From NCBI GenBank assembly GCA_021776195.1, contig JAJFGK010000166.1:38953-102952 (forward strand): 64,000 nucleotides of DNA. The letters run 5' to 3'. Below the pieces are notes generated by a model. It worked only from the letters and a program-made list of their open reading frames with translations. It did no database searches and was not told the origin of the DNA. The DNA is from Kiloniellaceae bacterium. GTDB taxonomy: Bacteria > Pseudomonadota > Alphaproteobacteria > Kiloniellales > Kiloniellaceae. How positions within the stretch are numbered: position 1 is the first letter of the stretch; each line of letters starts with the position of its first letter. The translations under genes and the position numbers were made by a program. Positions 53,454 through 63,902 of this stretch are shown here, in pieces.

Positions 53454-54625
53454 CGCTGCAGGACGGCGCGGGCGGCTTCCAGGTAGCGGTTTTGCGCCAG
53501 GGCGTCTTCCAGGCGGTCGTCCTCGATCTGGGCGACGTAGGTCGCCGCGTTCCAGGCCGCGAAGAGGGTCGAGGTGCCGATCGAATCGCCGACCTCGGTC
53601 GGCATGGTGTGCAGATGATAGCGGAAAAGTGCTGCCTCGTCGCTCAGGGCCTCGTAGCGGAAGTCGTCGCGGCCCTCGGCCTCGAGGTGCTCGCGGGCGA
53701 CCCGCACCAGTTCCTGGCGGCCGGTGCGAAAGGGGTCCTCGTCGGGCCAGATGGCGCGCACGATCTCCATCCCGGGGTCGAGTCCGTAGGACTGCACCGC
53801 GATCAGCCGGCCGCCGGGCTTCAGGGCCCGGGCCATGGGCGCGATCACCGTGCGGACCTTGAAATCCGCCGGCATCCGCGCCCGATAGGGCTGCGAGGCG
53901 CTGATCAGGTCGTAATCGGCGCCAAAGCCCCCGCGCTGGGGGATATTGGGGGCCAGGATGAACTCGCGGTCGCGGCGATAGAGGATCAGCACCGAGGGCT
54001 TCACGTAGATCGGGTTGCCGGTCTTCTCCGAGCTGCGGACCTGCCAGTTTTCCGCCAGCAGCGGGTGCAGGGCGCGGATCTGCTCGCCGAACTCGTGGCT
54101 GGTCGAGCCCTCCAGCGGCACCACGTCCCAGTTCAGGGCGGCGGCCACCTCGGGCTTTTTCGGGGCCAGCCAGGGCGCCTCGCTGTAATAGAGGTTGGAG
54201 ACCACGAAGATCATCTCGGGGTGCTCGTGAAAGCGGTCGGGCAGCTTCTCCAGGGTCAGCCGCACGTCTTCCATGGAGATTTCCTTGGTCACCACGACCC
54301 AGGGCACATGGGTGAAGCGCCGGTGCAGGTCGCGCAGCAGATGGCTCAGCACCGTGCCGTCGCCGACCCCGGCGTCGAACAGCCGCAGGGCCTGCTGGCT
54401 CGGACTCGGCCGCAGCGCCGCCAGCTCGCGGCCCAGCCGGGCGGCCACGGCGGCCTTTTCCGAACAGGTGGTGACGAACATCAGATATTTTTCCCGGTTG
54501 TCGAAGAACCGGAAGGGACGGGCCCCAGTGGCAGCCTCAGTGGGGGCCCCGGTGGCAACCCCAACGGGGTTGGCATCGGCGGGGGGTGGAGCGCCGTGAG
54601 TGGCCGGGTCGCGTCGATCGGGCAT
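53399..54625 (-). CDS. SAM-dependent methyltransferase-like protein
   Basis: A 408-aa protein with an AdoMet-type motif LRLFDAGVGDGTVLSHLL, then a variable middle. The later VIAPMARALKPGGRLIAVQSYG resembles the post-motif region of class I methyltransferases. FFDNREKYLMFVTTCSEKA precedes the motif and the C-terminal third is helical. It is not a close match to any family I recognise, and the substrate is unknown. ATG 54625 was chosen; the TTG-led extension to 54721 has no ribosome site and a low-complexity, Pro-rich sequence. High-GC, native to the chromosome. Confidence 0.7.
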   Translation of the reverse strand: MPDRRDPATHGAPPPADANPVGVATGAPTEAATGARPFRFFDNREKYLMFVTTCSEKAAVAARLGRELAALRPSPSQQALRLFDAGVGDGTVLSHLLRDLHRRFTHVPWVVVTKEISMEDVRLTLEKLPDRFHEHPEMIFVVSNLYYSEAPWLAPKKPEVAAALNWDVVPLEGSTSHEFGEQIRALHPLLAENWQVRSSEKTGNPIYVKPSVLILYRRDREFILAPNIPQRGGFGADYDLISASQPYRARMPADFKVRTVIAPMARALKPGGRLIAVQSYGLDPGMEIVRAIWPDEDPFRTGRQELVRVAREHLEAEGRDDFRYEALSDEAALFRYHLHTMPTEVGDSIGTSTLFAAWNAATYVAQIEDDRLEDALAQNRYLEAARAVLQRYGGLWFNDESFVVERKG

Positions 54626-54968
54626 GATTAAATTGTCCGAGCCTGTGAGTCGTTTGCCCTCGGGCGGTCTCGACCGCCCTCGGCCACTAGAAGAGAGACG
54701 AGGCGATTTGTCCAGAGACAACCCGAACCGCCGGCCCCTTCACCACAGAAAGCAGCTTTATACGGCCATTCAAGGGCCGCCGAAGGTCGTCCGATCATAA
54801 CCCGCGGCCACGGGGCGCGGGGATCGCATATGTGGGACGTCGAGCGGCGGTGCCCTGCTCGACCTGGATCACGCCGCCGACGATGGCGTCATGGCAGTCT
54901 TGTCCCGACGCCGGCAGCCCGTGCTTGGATCCGCCCGGATCTCGGGCAGACGGCAACGGGAGACCAGG
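54626..54968. other. Spacer without a clear gene
   Basis: Between the methyltransferase-like gene (minus) and the possible UspA remnant (plus). Open frames here lack coding character. A promoter for either side may lie within. Confidence 0.45.
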
Positions 54969-55154
54969 ATGGCCCTACGCAAAGTTATGGTGCCGCTCAT
55001 GGGCCGCTATGAGGCCGATGTCCCCAACGACCTGGGCCTCGCCTCGCTGCGCGCCGGCTTCGCACTGGTGCAACGCCCCGAGGGGCTTCACGCCCAGGCG
55101 AGGAGAAGAGCCCGCGACAAGCCCCTGCGCCGCTACCGGGTCCGGGGAAACTAA
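54969..55154 (+). pseudogene. Possible truncated universal stress protein
   Basis: A 61-codon frame beginning MALRKVMVPLMGRYEADVPN, with ALRAGFALVQ, which resembles the first strand and helix of alphaproteobacterial UspA-type proteins. It then breaks into an Arg-rich tail (QARRRARDKPLRRYRVRGN). Full proteins are 140-280 aa. GGGAGACC lies upstream. It overlaps the stop of the minus-strand membrane protein by 4 bp. Assignment is by N-terminal pattern only. Confidence 0.35.
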
Positions 55155-55342
55155 TCGCCGGTCCCTTGCGGGGGCCAGGCCCGGTCGATCCTGCGGAAAA
55201 TCAATCCGCCGGCGCCGGCTGTCATGATCGTGACGACGCCAAAGGCGATCCACCGTTCATGGCCGGGCCCGGCCAGCGCGCCGACGATGACCGCGACCGT
55301 GAGCGCCAGTAGAATGTAGGCGACCTTTGCGAAGACATTCAC
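55151..55342 (-). CDS. Small two-helix membrane protein
   Basis: A 63-aa protein with two hydrophobic segments (VAYILLALTVAVIVGALAG and WIAFGVVTIMTAGAGGLIF). GTG 55342 follows GAGG with 8 bp; a TTG at 55360 is also in frame. Function unknown. Confidence 0.5.
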   Translation of the reverse strand: MNVFAKVAYILLALTVAVIVGALAGPGHERWIAFGVVTIMTAGAGGLIFRRIDRAWPPQGTGD

Positions 55343-55476
55343 GGCCCGTGCCTCGATCAATTCAGCCGGCGATGAGAGACCGAAGCTGACCGGAACCCAG
55401 CGAACCGAGCATTGTCCCAGATCAATGCCGGCCGAGAATCTTGCTGGCCCGGGATCTCGCCGTCCGGCGTCGGCCC

Positions 55477-56772
55477 TCAGTAGCGGTAGCTGTCCTTCTT
55501 GAAGGGCCCCTCGAGCGGCACGCCGATGTAGTCGGCCTGCTTCGGGGTCAAGGTGGTCAGCTTGGCCCCCAGCTTGGCCAGATGGAGCGCCGCGACCTTC
55601 TCATCCAGGTGCTTGGGCAGCACGTAGACCTGCTTGTCGTAGGCGCTGTGATTGTTCCACAGCTCCATCTGGGCCAGGACCTGGTTGGTGAAGGAGGCGC
55701 TCATGACGAAGCTCGGGTGGCCCATGGCGCAGCCTAGATTCACCAGGCGGCCCTCGGCCAGCAGGATAATCCGCTTGCCGTCGGGAAACTCGATCTCGTC
55801 GACCTGGTCCTTGATGTTGGACCATTTCATGTTGCGCAGCGGCTCGACCTGGATCTCGTTGTCGAAGTGGCCGATGTTGCAGACGATGGCGCGGTCCTTC
55901 ATCGCGCGCATGTGGTCGACGGTAATGATATCGGCGTTGCCGGTCGCGGAGACGAAGATGTCGCCGGTGGCGGCCGCGTCGTCCATGGTGACCACGTCGT
56001 AGCCCTCCATGGCCGCCTGCAGCGCGCAGATGGGATCTATTTCCGTGACCTTGACCCGGCAGCCGGCGTTACGCAGCGAGGCCGCCGAGCCCTTGCCGAC
56101 GTCGCCGAAGCCGTTCACCACGGCGACCTTGCCCGACATCATCACGTCGGTGGCCCGGCGGATGCCGTCGACCAGGGACTCGCGGCAGCCGTAGATATTG
56201 TCGAACTTCGACTTGGTGACCGAGTCGTTCACGTTGAAGGCCGGCACCTTCAAGGTGCCCTTCTCGGCCATGTCGTAGAGCCTCAGGACACCGGTCGTGG
56301 TTTCCTCCGAAACACCCCGAATATCGGCCATCAGGTCGGGGTGGTTCTCGTGCATCAACACGGTCAGGTCGCCACCGTCGTCCAGCAGCATATTGGGCGT
56401 CCAGCCATCGGGTCCACGCACGGTCTGCTCGATGCACCAGACGTATTCTTCCTCGGTCTCGCCCTTCCAGGCAAAGACCGGCACGCCGCTGGCGGCGATC
56501 GCCGCGGCCGCATGGTCCTGGGTCGAGAAGATGTTACAGGACGACCAGCGCACCGAGGCGCCCAGGGCCGTCAGGGTCTCGATCAGCACCGCGGTCTGAA
56601 TCGTCATGTGCAGGCAACCGATGACCCGGGCGCCGGCCAGCGGCTGGGCCTTGCCGTATTCCTCGCGCAGCGACATCAGGCCGGGCATCTCGCCCTCGGC
56701 GATTTCGATTTCCTTGCGGCCCCAATCGGCTAGCGAAATGTCCGCGACTTTGTAGTCATGCTGCTCGGCCAT
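55477..56772 (-). CDS. ahcY: Adenosylhomocysteinase
   Basis: A 431-aa NAD-dependent hydrolase splitting S-adenosylhomocysteine to adenosine and homocysteine, thereby removing the product inhibitor of methyltransferases. [35 protein letters not shown] and [15 protein letters not shown] are the signatures. The C-terminal KKDSYRY carries the conserved Lys and Tyr that reach the partner active site. It lies 80 bp downstream of metK, on the same strand. Confidence 0.98.
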   Translation of the reverse strand: MAEQHDYKVADISLADWGRKEIEIAEGEMPGLMSLREEYGKAQPLAGARVIGCLHMTIQTAVLIETLTALGASVRWSSCNIFSTQDHAAAAIAASGVPVFAWKGETEEEYVWCIEQTVRGPDGWTPNMLLDDGGDLTVLMHENHPDLMADIRGVSEETTTGVLRLYDMAEKGTLKVPAFNVNDSVTKSKFDNIYGCRESLVDGIRRATDVMMSGKVAVVNGFGDVGKGSAASLRNAGCRVKVTEIDPICALQAAMEGYDVVTMDDAAATGDIFVSATGNADIITVDHMRAMKDRAIVCNIGHFDNEIQVEPLRNMKWSNIKDQVDEIEFPDGKRIILLAEGRLVNLGCAMGHPSFVMSASFTNQVLAQMELWNNHSAYDKQVYVLPKHLDEKVAALHLAKLGAKLTTLTPKQADYIGVPLEGPFKKDSYRY

Positions 56773-56852
56773 GTGTCTTTAGCTTCCTTGATGTTTGAAT
56801 AGCGGGCAAGGATCTGAAATTCCCACCCGATGAGAAGGGGCAAGATACACTA

Positions 56853-58025
<1,173 letters not shown>

Positions 58026-58242
58026 CGACGACGCTCCCAAGATTTGCTCAATATGCGAAGAACCCCGGCGCCGATGGCGCCCAGTCTATGAGGTCGCTGT
58101 GATCCCATCATGACCCTGGAAATGCAAGTGCGAACTTCATAGGCTGCCCAGGCATACCAAATGTCCAAGGGCATTGCTTTGCTACGGCTCGCCCCCAGGA
58201 AGAAGCCGGCAGGTTTGACGGTGCCGAAAAGAGGATGCCGCC

Positions 58243-59478
58243 TTGCAAGTACGCGCCGATTTCGAGGCTCTCGACCGCGCCGATCCACTGGCGGCCTTTC
58301 GCGCGCGCTTCGCGCTCCCCGACAATGTGATCTACCTCGATGGCAACTCGCTCGGGCCCTTGCCCCGTGCCGTGCCGGGGCGCTTGGCCGAGGTGATGGA
58401 GGCGGAGTGGGGCAGGGGGCTGATCCGCTCTTGGAACGACGCCGACTGGATTTCCTACCCCCAACGAGTGGGCGATAAAATTGCCCGGCTGGTGGGCGCC
58501 GAGCCGGGCACGGTGCTGGCCAGCGATGGGACTTCGATCAACCTTTTCAAGCTTTTGTCCGCGGCCCTTACCTTGCGGCCCGAACGCAGGGTGATCCTGT
58601 CCGACAACGGCAATTTTCCGACCGACCTCTATATCGCGCAAGGCCTGGGCGGCCTGCTGGATCGCGGCCACGAACTGCGGCTGGTCGAGCCCGAGGCCGT
58701 CGCCGGCGCACTGGACCCATCGGTCGCGGTCATGATGCTGACCGAAGTGGACTATCGCTCCGGCCGGCGTCATGACATGGCGGACCTGACTGCCCGGGCC
58801 CATGCCGCCGGTGCGCTAACGCTGTGGGATCTGGCACACTCGGCCGGGGCCTTCCAGGTCGATTTGCGGGGCAGCCGCGCCGACCTGGCCGTCGGCTGCG
58901 GCTACAAGTACCTCAACGGGGGGCCCGGCGCGCCGGCCTTTCTCTACGTCGCGCCAGCGCTGCAGGAGGCTGTCAGGCCGCCGCTCAGCGGCTGGTTCGG
59001 TCACACGTCGCCCTTTGCCTTCGATCTCGACTACAGCCCGGCCGGGGGCGTCGCGCGCAATCTCTGCGGCACCCCCTCGGTGCTGGCCATGGCGGCTCTG
59101 GACTGCAGCCTGGATCTGATGCTGGAAGCGGACATGGCCCTGCTCGAGGCCAAGTCCAGGGCGCTGACATCGCTTTTCATCGAAACGGTTGAGGAGACCT
59201 GCGGCGACTTGGGGTTCACGCTCATTTCGCCGCGTGATCCGTCCCGGCGCGGCAGCCAGGTCGCCTTCGCCCACCCGCAAGGCTACGCTATCATGCAGGC
59301 GCTGATCGACCGTGGCGTGATTGGGGACTTCCGGGCGCCCGACGTGCTGCGCTTCGGGTTCGCACCGCTTTACCTACGCTACATCGATCTTTGGGACGCG
59401 GCGAGGGTGCTGCGTCAGGTGATGGAGGAGGATGCCTGGCGCGCGCCGGCCTACCAGACCCGTTCGCGGGTCACTTGA
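58243..59478 (+). CDS. kynU: Kynureninase
   Basis: A 411-aa PLP enzyme cleaving kynurenine to anthranilate and alanine in tryptophan breakdown. YLDGNSLGPLPRAVPGRLAE is the N-terminal signature, LWDLAHSAGAFQVDL the PLP Asp region, and GCGYKYLNGGPGAPAFLYV holds the PLP lysine. TTG 58243 is the natural start with GAGGAT upstream. No kynA or kynB is adjacent. Confidence 0.95.
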   Translation: MQVRADFEALDRADPLAAFRARFALPDNVIYLDGNSLGPLPRAVPGRLAEVMEAEWGRGLIRSWNDADWISYPQRVGDKIARLVGAEPGTVLASDGTSINLFKLLSAALTLRPERRVILSDNGNFPTDLYIAQGLGGLLDRGHELRLVEPEAVAGALDPSVAVMMLTEVDYRSGRRHDMADLTARAHAAGALTLWDLAHSAGAFQVDLRGSRADLAVGCGYKYLNGGPGAPAFLYVAPALQEAVRPPLSGWFGHTSPFAFDLDYSPAGGVARNLCGTPSVLAMAALDCSLDLMLEADMALLEAKSRALTSLFIETVEETCGDLGFTLISPRDPSRRGSQVAFAHPQGYAIMQALIDRGVIGDFRAPDVLRFGFAPLYLRYIDLWDAARVLRQVMEEDAWRAPAYQTRSRVT

Positions 59479-59489
59479 AGGTAAGGTTC

Positions 59490-59753
59490 TCAGGCGACGC
59501 CGATGCGCGGATTGCCGTCCTTATGGGGCCCGAAGCTCTTGTTCAGGATCTGAGAGCTGCCTTCGGCGATAGCGATGCATTCCGACAGCAAGCCCAAGAT
59601 CTTGATGTTGTTCTGGAGCACCGCATTGGCCTCGGGGCGCTGGTCGTCGATGATCTTGGTCGCCCGGAGCATGATATCCTTGCGAATGACGCTCAGGATC
59701 TCTTCCAGCTTGTAGCCGTTCGGGTTGTCGTCGTTGATCAAAAATTGGGACAT
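59490..59753 (-). CDS. Hypothetical protein, 87 aa
   Basis: A helical, soluble 87-aa protein (IRKDIMLRATKIIDDQ, NNIKILGLLSECIAIA). I do not recognise the family. It is the last gene of the minus-strand group with the NMT1-like, ABM and AsnC-domain genes, 74 bp after the NMT1-like stop. Coding character looks good. Confidence 0.65.
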   Translation of the reverse strand: MSQFLINDDNPNGYKLEEILSVIRKDIMLRATKIIDDQRPEANAVLQNNIKILGLLSECIAIAEGSSQILNKSFGPHKDGNPRIGVA

Positions 59754-59827
59754 GGGCCGTCTCCGCAGATAGCTGAACGCTATCAGATGTCTAGCAGAGC
59801 CGGGTTCACGAATCCTTACCGTGCGGG

Positions 59828-60715
59828 TCAGCCCGCGGGCGGCGCGACCACGGCCCCTTCGATCGGCTGCAGGTCCGCGAGCAGGCCCGCCTTGATAAAG
59901 ACGTCCTGCGCCACCGCGTAGGCTTCCGGTGTTATGGTCGGGTCGGGGGTCCAGTTGCCGAGCCCCTGATAGTAGGCAATGGCCCGGGCGACGGCCTCAT
60001 GGGAGAGCTCGGGAAAGAAGCTCGCTTCGGCCGTCGCGATCTCCGCCGCGGCGGTTTCGTTCAGATAGATCCGGGCCTTGCGGTAGGCACGCATGAAGGC
60101 CTTGGCCTGATCGCTGGCGAGCCATTCGGGCGTGGCTTGAATCGAGGAAAAAGCCAGCGGCCCGATCGGTTCGCCGACGCAGGCCAGGATGTGGGCCAGG
60201 CCGTCGACCTCGAGCTGCTGCGGGGCGGCGCCCTGCAAATGGATGAAATCGGCCTCGCCGGCCTTGAAAGCCTCGACCATGGCGTCGGGGTCGCCGCCGT
60301 CGACCGCCTCGATCGCCGCGAAATCGAGGCCCACTTTGCGGCAGGCGTACTTGAACATCGCCAGGGGCTGCCCGCCGTGATCGACCAGGACGCGGCGGCC
60401 GGCCAGCTTGTCCCAGGTGAAGTCGGGATCGGGCTCGCGTCCGGCGATGAAAAAGCCGTCCTTCTCGTTGATCTGGGCGAAATGCCGGGTGGCCGGGGTC
60501 TCGCCCCGCGACAGGGCCATGAAGCCCTGGGACACGGCGGATTGGGCAACCTGGGCCTCGCCGGCCCTCAGGGCGCCAGCGGCGGTCTGGCCGGCCGGCA
60601 CCATGCCGTAGGTGGCTTCGATGCCCTCGTCCCTCAGGAAACCGCCGGCCATGGTCGCGACCAGGGGGGAGTAGAAGACCGAAAAGCGGGTAAAGAGAAT
60701 ATGCATGGAGTCCAT
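59828..60715 (-). CDS. NMT1/THI5-like periplasmic-binding-fold protein without signal peptide
   Basis: A 295-aa protein of the type-2 periplasmic-binding fold of the NMT1/THI5 kind (nitrate, taurine and thiamine-precursor receptors). FYSPLVATMAGGFLRDEGIE, AQVAQSAVSQGFMALSRGE and WDKLAGRRVLVDHGG are characteristic. It starts MDSMHILFTRFSV and has no signal peptide, so it is probably cytoplasmic, unlike ordinary ABC receptors, and no permease or ATPase is adjacent. The CCCFC motif of fungal THI5 is absent. Ligand unknown. Confidence 0.8.
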   Translation of the reverse strand: MDSMHILFTRFSVFYSPLVATMAGGFLRDEGIEATYGMVPAGQTAAGALRAGEAQVAQSAVSQGFMALSRGETPATRHFAQINEKDGFFIAGREPDPDFTWDKLAGRRVLVDHGGQPLAMFKYACRKVGLDFAAIEAVDGGDPDAMVEAFKAGEADFIHLQGAAPQQLEVDGLAHILACVGEPIGPLAFSSIQATPEWLASDQAKAFMRAYRKARIYLNETAAAEIATAEASFFPELSHEAVARAIAYYQGLGNWTPDPTITPEAYAVAQDVFIKAGLLADLQPIEGAVVAPPAG

Positions 60716-60730
60716 GAGATCGGGTCCTAC

Positions 60731-60775
60731 TGGGAGAAAACGGGCCGGGAGAAAGCGGTCCGGGAGAAAACGCGC
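60731..60775. repeat. 15-bp tandem repeat, three copies
   Basis: Units TGGGAGAAAACGGGC (60731-60745), CGGGAGAAAGCGGTC (60746-60760) and CGGGAGAAAACGCGC (60761-60775) repeat with an exact 15-bp period. They lie in the spacer between the ABM gene stop and the NMT1-like start. Confidence 0.85.
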
Positions 60776-60785
60776 GTTCGCGAAC

Positions 60786-61082
60786 TCAGGGATTGATCAC
60801 CGTCAGGCGCTGAATCGTGCGCTCTTCGATCATCTCCTTGGTGCCCTCGATGAACTTCTTGTAGTGCGGCTGCTCGCGGTGGATGTCGAGCGAGGCGGCC
60901 TCGCTGTAAACTTCGTAGAAATGAAAAGTGTCGGGATCGTCTTCGGCCTGATGCACGTTGAACTGGTGGCATTCGGGCTCATCGCGCACCGCGGCGGCGG
61001 CGTTTTCGAGGATGAAGGGCTTAAAGGCTTCGGCCGATCCCGGCTTCAGTTTCAAGGTCACGAAAATCGCAAATCGTGTCAT
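60786..61082 (-). CDS. Antibiotic biosynthesis monooxygenase (ABM) domain protein
   Basis: A 98-aa ferredoxin-like-fold protein. FVTLKLKPGSAEAFKPFILENA, CHQFNVHQ and FHFYEVYSEAASLDIHREQPHYKKF are typical of the ABM/YgiN-like family. Members include small quinol monooxygenases and proteins of unassigned catalysis. ATG 61082 is chosen over 61145. Gap to the AsnC-domain gene is 37 bp, and it precedes the NMT1-like gene. Confidence 0.82.
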   Translation of the reverse strand: MTRFAIFVTLKLKPGSAEAFKPFILENAAAAVRDEPECHQFNVHQAEDDPDTFHFYEVYSEAASLDIHREQPHYKKFIEGTKEMIEERTIQRLTVINP

Positions 61083-61119
61083 CTGGTATCGTTCCTTATG
61101 ATTTGTCCTGCGGTGGTCT

Positions 61120-61362
61120 CTACTCAAAGGCCTTGAAGGTGACAATCGTGAAGGTGTCGGCGATGCCCTCGATGGTCTGAACGGTCTCGGTCACGAAGTG
61201 GCCGGTGTCTTGATCTTGGTTCAAGTAAAATTTTACTAAAAGATCGTATTGCCCTGAAATAGAATAAACTTCACTCACTTGTTCCACTCGCTCGACCAGA
61301 CTGTTGGCCACCTTGTAGGCGTGGCCCAACTGGCACTTGATCATCACGAAGACGGCTTTCAT
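61120..61362 (-). CDS. Stand-alone Lrp/AsnC ligand-binding (RAM) domain protein
   Basis: An 80-aa alpha/beta sandwich domain with no DNA-binding domain. MKAVFVMIKCQLGHAYKVAN, ISGQYDLLVKFYLNQ and VQTIEGIADTFTIVTF are characteristic of AsnC_trans_reg domains. Such proteins bind amino acids and oligomerise, and can modulate full-length Lrp proteins or enzymes. It leads the group 61362-59490. Confidence 0.88.
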   Translation of the reverse strand: MKAVFVMIKCQLGHAYKVANSLVERVEQVSEVYSISGQYDLLVKFYLNQDQDTGHFVTETVQTIEGIADTFTIVTFKAFE

Positions 61363-61479
61363 GGCTCTCGCTTTCTGGATGGTTTGGGACCGCGGACTAA
61401 CGTGGCGTCTTCATTTTACCAGGGTGCGATCCGGGTAGAAACCGGAATGAGCGTCAGGGCCCGGCCGGCCCGATCGTCG

Positions 61480-62226
61480 TCACGGGGCTCCGAAGACCTT
61501 CTGCAGCAGCTCGGTGGAGCGCGCCGCCGGATTATTGCGGATCTCGGCTTCTTCCTCGGCCAGGTAGTGAAACAGACCCGTCAAGGCGCTGTCCACGGTA
61601 TAGGCGGAAAGATCCGACTTCACGTCCGGCACCAGGGGCAAGGATTTGTATTGCGAAATCATCTGGTCGTAGCTCTGAATGGCGCCAACCTCGGACAGCG
61701 CGTCGTTGATGATGGGCGTGAAGCGCTTGACCAACTCGGGGTTCATGGTTCGCTCGAAATAGCGCGTCGCGGCATCGTCGGGGCCGTCGTAGATCGCCTT
61801 GGCGTCGTCCCAGGTCATGTCTTCGATGGCTTTGAAGAAAACCGCCTTGGCCTCGGGTGCCGCGGCCTCCGCACCGCGATTGAGGCGGAGCTCGAGGTCG
61901 TCGGCCATTCCCGACAGGCCGACAGCGCCCAGGGCGCCTTGGACCTTTTGCAGAGCGCCGGGCAGCGGGATGTGAATGGCCGGATCCGCGTTGTAGCCAT
62001 CGGGCCGGCCGACCTGACCGACAACCCGCTCCGAGCCCACTTTCAGGGCCTGAAAGAGACCGGCGCCGATATCCGCGGTGGAAAGGGCGCTGTCGCCGCC
62101 GCCGCTCCCGGTCAGTCCCTTCAGCAGGCTTTGCCCCTGGTCCAGGAGGTCGCTCTGGGCCCGGGCAGGGCCGAAGGGGGCGGCAAGGAGGCATAGCATG
62201 ACGAAGGTGAGACGAATTCTGCGCAT
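61480..62226 (-). CDS. DUF4197-domain exported protein
   Basis: A 248-aa protein with a signal peptide (cleavage near PARAQ). The mature part contains AIHIPLPGALQKVQGALGAVG, AVFFKAIEDMTWDDAKAI and YFERTMNPELVKRFTPI, the hallmarks of DUF4197. Function unknown; periplasmic location inferred. It stands alone on the minus strand. Confidence 0.87.
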   Translation of the reverse strand: MRRIRLTFVMLCLLAAPFGPARAQSDLLDQGQSLLKGLTGSGGGDSALSTADIGAGLFQALKVGSERVVGQVGRPDGYNADPAIHIPLPGALQKVQGALGAVGLSGMADDLELRLNRGAEAAAPEAKAVFFKAIEDMTWDDAKAIYDGPDDAATRYFERTMNPELVKRFTPIINDALSEVGAIQSYDQMISQYKSLPLVPDVKSDLSAYTVDSALTGLFHYLAEEEAEIRNNPAARSTELLQKVFGAP

Positions 62227-62367
62227 TGCCGGGGAGATCCCTTACCGCGAAAGAGACGACAAAGGCCCGCTCGATGAGACCGTCGCCGAGAGCAAGCTAA
62301 CGCAAGATTGGCGGCGCAGAAACTGCCCATTGGTAGGACTTCGCCAAAGCACCGCACGGACGGCCTC

Positions 62368-62400
62368 GAGCCCGGTGGCGTTTGATGCGCCACCGGGCTC
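62368..62400 (-). terminator. Perfect 13-bp hairpin downstream of the PAS gene
   Basis: GAGCCCGGTGGCG (62368-62380) pairs perfectly with CGCCACCGGGCTC (62388-62400) across a 7-nt loop, 30 bp after the stop of the PAS gene. No U-run follows. A terminator or 3'-end stabiliser. Confidence 0.6.
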
Positions 62401-62430
62401 GGATCTTTGGCTCGTAACGTCGGAAGGGGA

Positions 62431-63747
62431 CTAGGATTTCTTGGCCGCGGCGAGCTGCTTTGCGGTGCGTTTCAGGACAGGGTCGACCACGGTGGATTTT
62501 TCGTCCAACAGGGCGATGGCCGACAGGCGGCCCTTGTCCGTCTTCGAGCGGCGCGCCAAGACCAGGACGAATTCGTCACGCGATCCCTTGGGGTCCGCTA
62601 TTTCGGCCAGTGTGGGCAAGCCACGCAGGGCATCTTTGGCCTCATCCAGGCTGTTGTCGCTCGATTTGCGCTCGCCGCGCCGCGCCGCGCGTTCCGCCTT
62701 GACCAGCGCCTTGATACCGCCTTCGGAGGAATCGAGGAGGGCGCGAAACAGCTCGGGCGGTGTGGAATCGCGATCCGCGCAGGCCAGGCAGGTCGCGTAC
62801 TCGGAAATGCGGGTCTTGTCGTGATCCTTGCCGAAAACCAGCTTGATCAAGCCGGTGAAGGGTGCACGTTCCTGCAGCTTGATACCCGCGTCGGTACAAA
62901 GCGCCGCGAAGGTCTCTGGGTCGGCCTGGGTCTCGAAGTGGAACCGGTAGGCCCGCTCGAGCGTGTCGTAGAGGGCGGCCCGGCTCTTGCCGCTGGAGGT
63001 CTGGAAGGCGGCGACCAGTTTCTGGCACTCGCTGAGGCCCTCCTGCAAGCCAACCGCGGGTCCGGCCGGTTCTTCGACGGATCCCGCGGTTCGATCGGTT
63101 GTTTGCGGGGGGACGCGGTCCGGTCGCGCGGCATCCGCCGCCGGACTGGGTTCGGCGCCGAGTTTCTTTTCCAGCGCCGCCACGAGCTGATTGGGTGCGG
63201 GTTTGTCGGTAGGAGGCCGATTGGTCGTGGCGGTCTGCGCCAGAGACAGAGTTGTCTGAGACAACTTTTCCTTATGGGTGATGGCGCCGACGATGCAATC
63301 GATCGTGTTGCCGTCCTCGCTGAAAGGGCACATCACGGCGCGGAACAAATAACTGCGGCGATGCTTGTCCTTGAACTCCGATTCGAATCCGACCGGCGCC
63401 TTGAGTGCCAGGACCTTCGAATAATGCTGGGCCACCAGGCTGATCAGACTGTCATCGTGGGCGTCCGCCACGACCGGCTGATTGAGATTGCCATTGATCA
63501 GCGGTTTGATTTGACTGCCGAGGAACTGGAAAGTGGCGCGCTGGCTCTGCCCGTCCAGAAAGATCGAGAATCCATGCTCGGCCAGACCGGCGACGGCTTC
63601 GACCGAAAAATCGCTCCGTGACGGGAAGAGTTGGTCGTTGCGAAGCGTGTTCCAATACTCGAACAACCGCGACGTCATTCGACGCTCGGCGGGATTGCTG
63701 GAGACTTTCTCGGAACCAAGTTGTTTGACGTAATCTGACAGAAGCAT
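62431..63747 (-). CDS. PAS-domain protein
   Basis: A 438-aa cytoplasmic protein. The N-terminal 160 residues (LFEYWNTLRNDQLFPSRSDF, HGFSIFLDGQSQRATFQFLG, YLFRAVMCPFSEDGNTIDCIVGAI) resemble the alphaproteobacterial PAS_5 domain, which senses small ligands or redox. A Thr/Pro-rich linker (near 190-240) precedes a helical C-terminal half with no recognised output domain. ATG 63747 was chosen; the frame extends 42 codons. Role unknown. Confidence 0.7.
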   Translation of the reverse strand: MLLSDYVKQLGSEKVSSNPAERRMTSRLFEYWNTLRNDQLFPSRSDFSVEAVAGLAEHGFSIFLDGQSQRATFQFLGSQIKPLINGNLNQPVVADAHDDSLISLVAQHYSKVLALKAPVGFESEFKDKHRRSYLFRAVMCPFSEDGNTIDCIVGAITHKEKLSQTTLSLAQTATTNRPPTDKPAPNQLVAALEKKLGAEPSPAADAARPDRVPPQTTDRTAGSVEEPAGPAVGLQEGLSECQKLVAAFQTSSGKSRAALYDTLERAYRFHFETQADPETFAALCTDAGIKLQERAPFTGLIKLVFGKDHDKTRISEYATCLACADRDSTPPELFRALLDSSEGGIKALVKAERAARRGERKSSDNSLDEAKDALRGLPTLAEIADPKGSRDEFVLVLARRSKTDKGRLSAIALLDEKSTVVDPVLKRTAKQLAAAKKS

Positions 63748-63902
63748 CGCACGTCTCTGAGTCAGGAAAGGGCAACGATCAGTATTTCCGATTTGGATAA
63801 AGAGTTGGTGAAAGGAGATAGTGAACGAACGCTTAAATGCGCGGTTTGCACAATCGATGCAATGAGATGACAAACACCGGCGCTCTGCGGGCCGAAATGC
63901 AA

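Noticed and set aside
56773..56852. Possible SAM-type riboswitch upstream of ahcY
   Set aside because: The leader has a 5-bp stem (CCTTG/CAAGG) followed by GCTAAAG near the start codon, which superficially recalls the 3' end of SAM-II. The P1 stem and the other conserved bases are not recognisable, so I did not call it. A covariance-model scan with the SAM-II, SAM-V and SAH families would decide.
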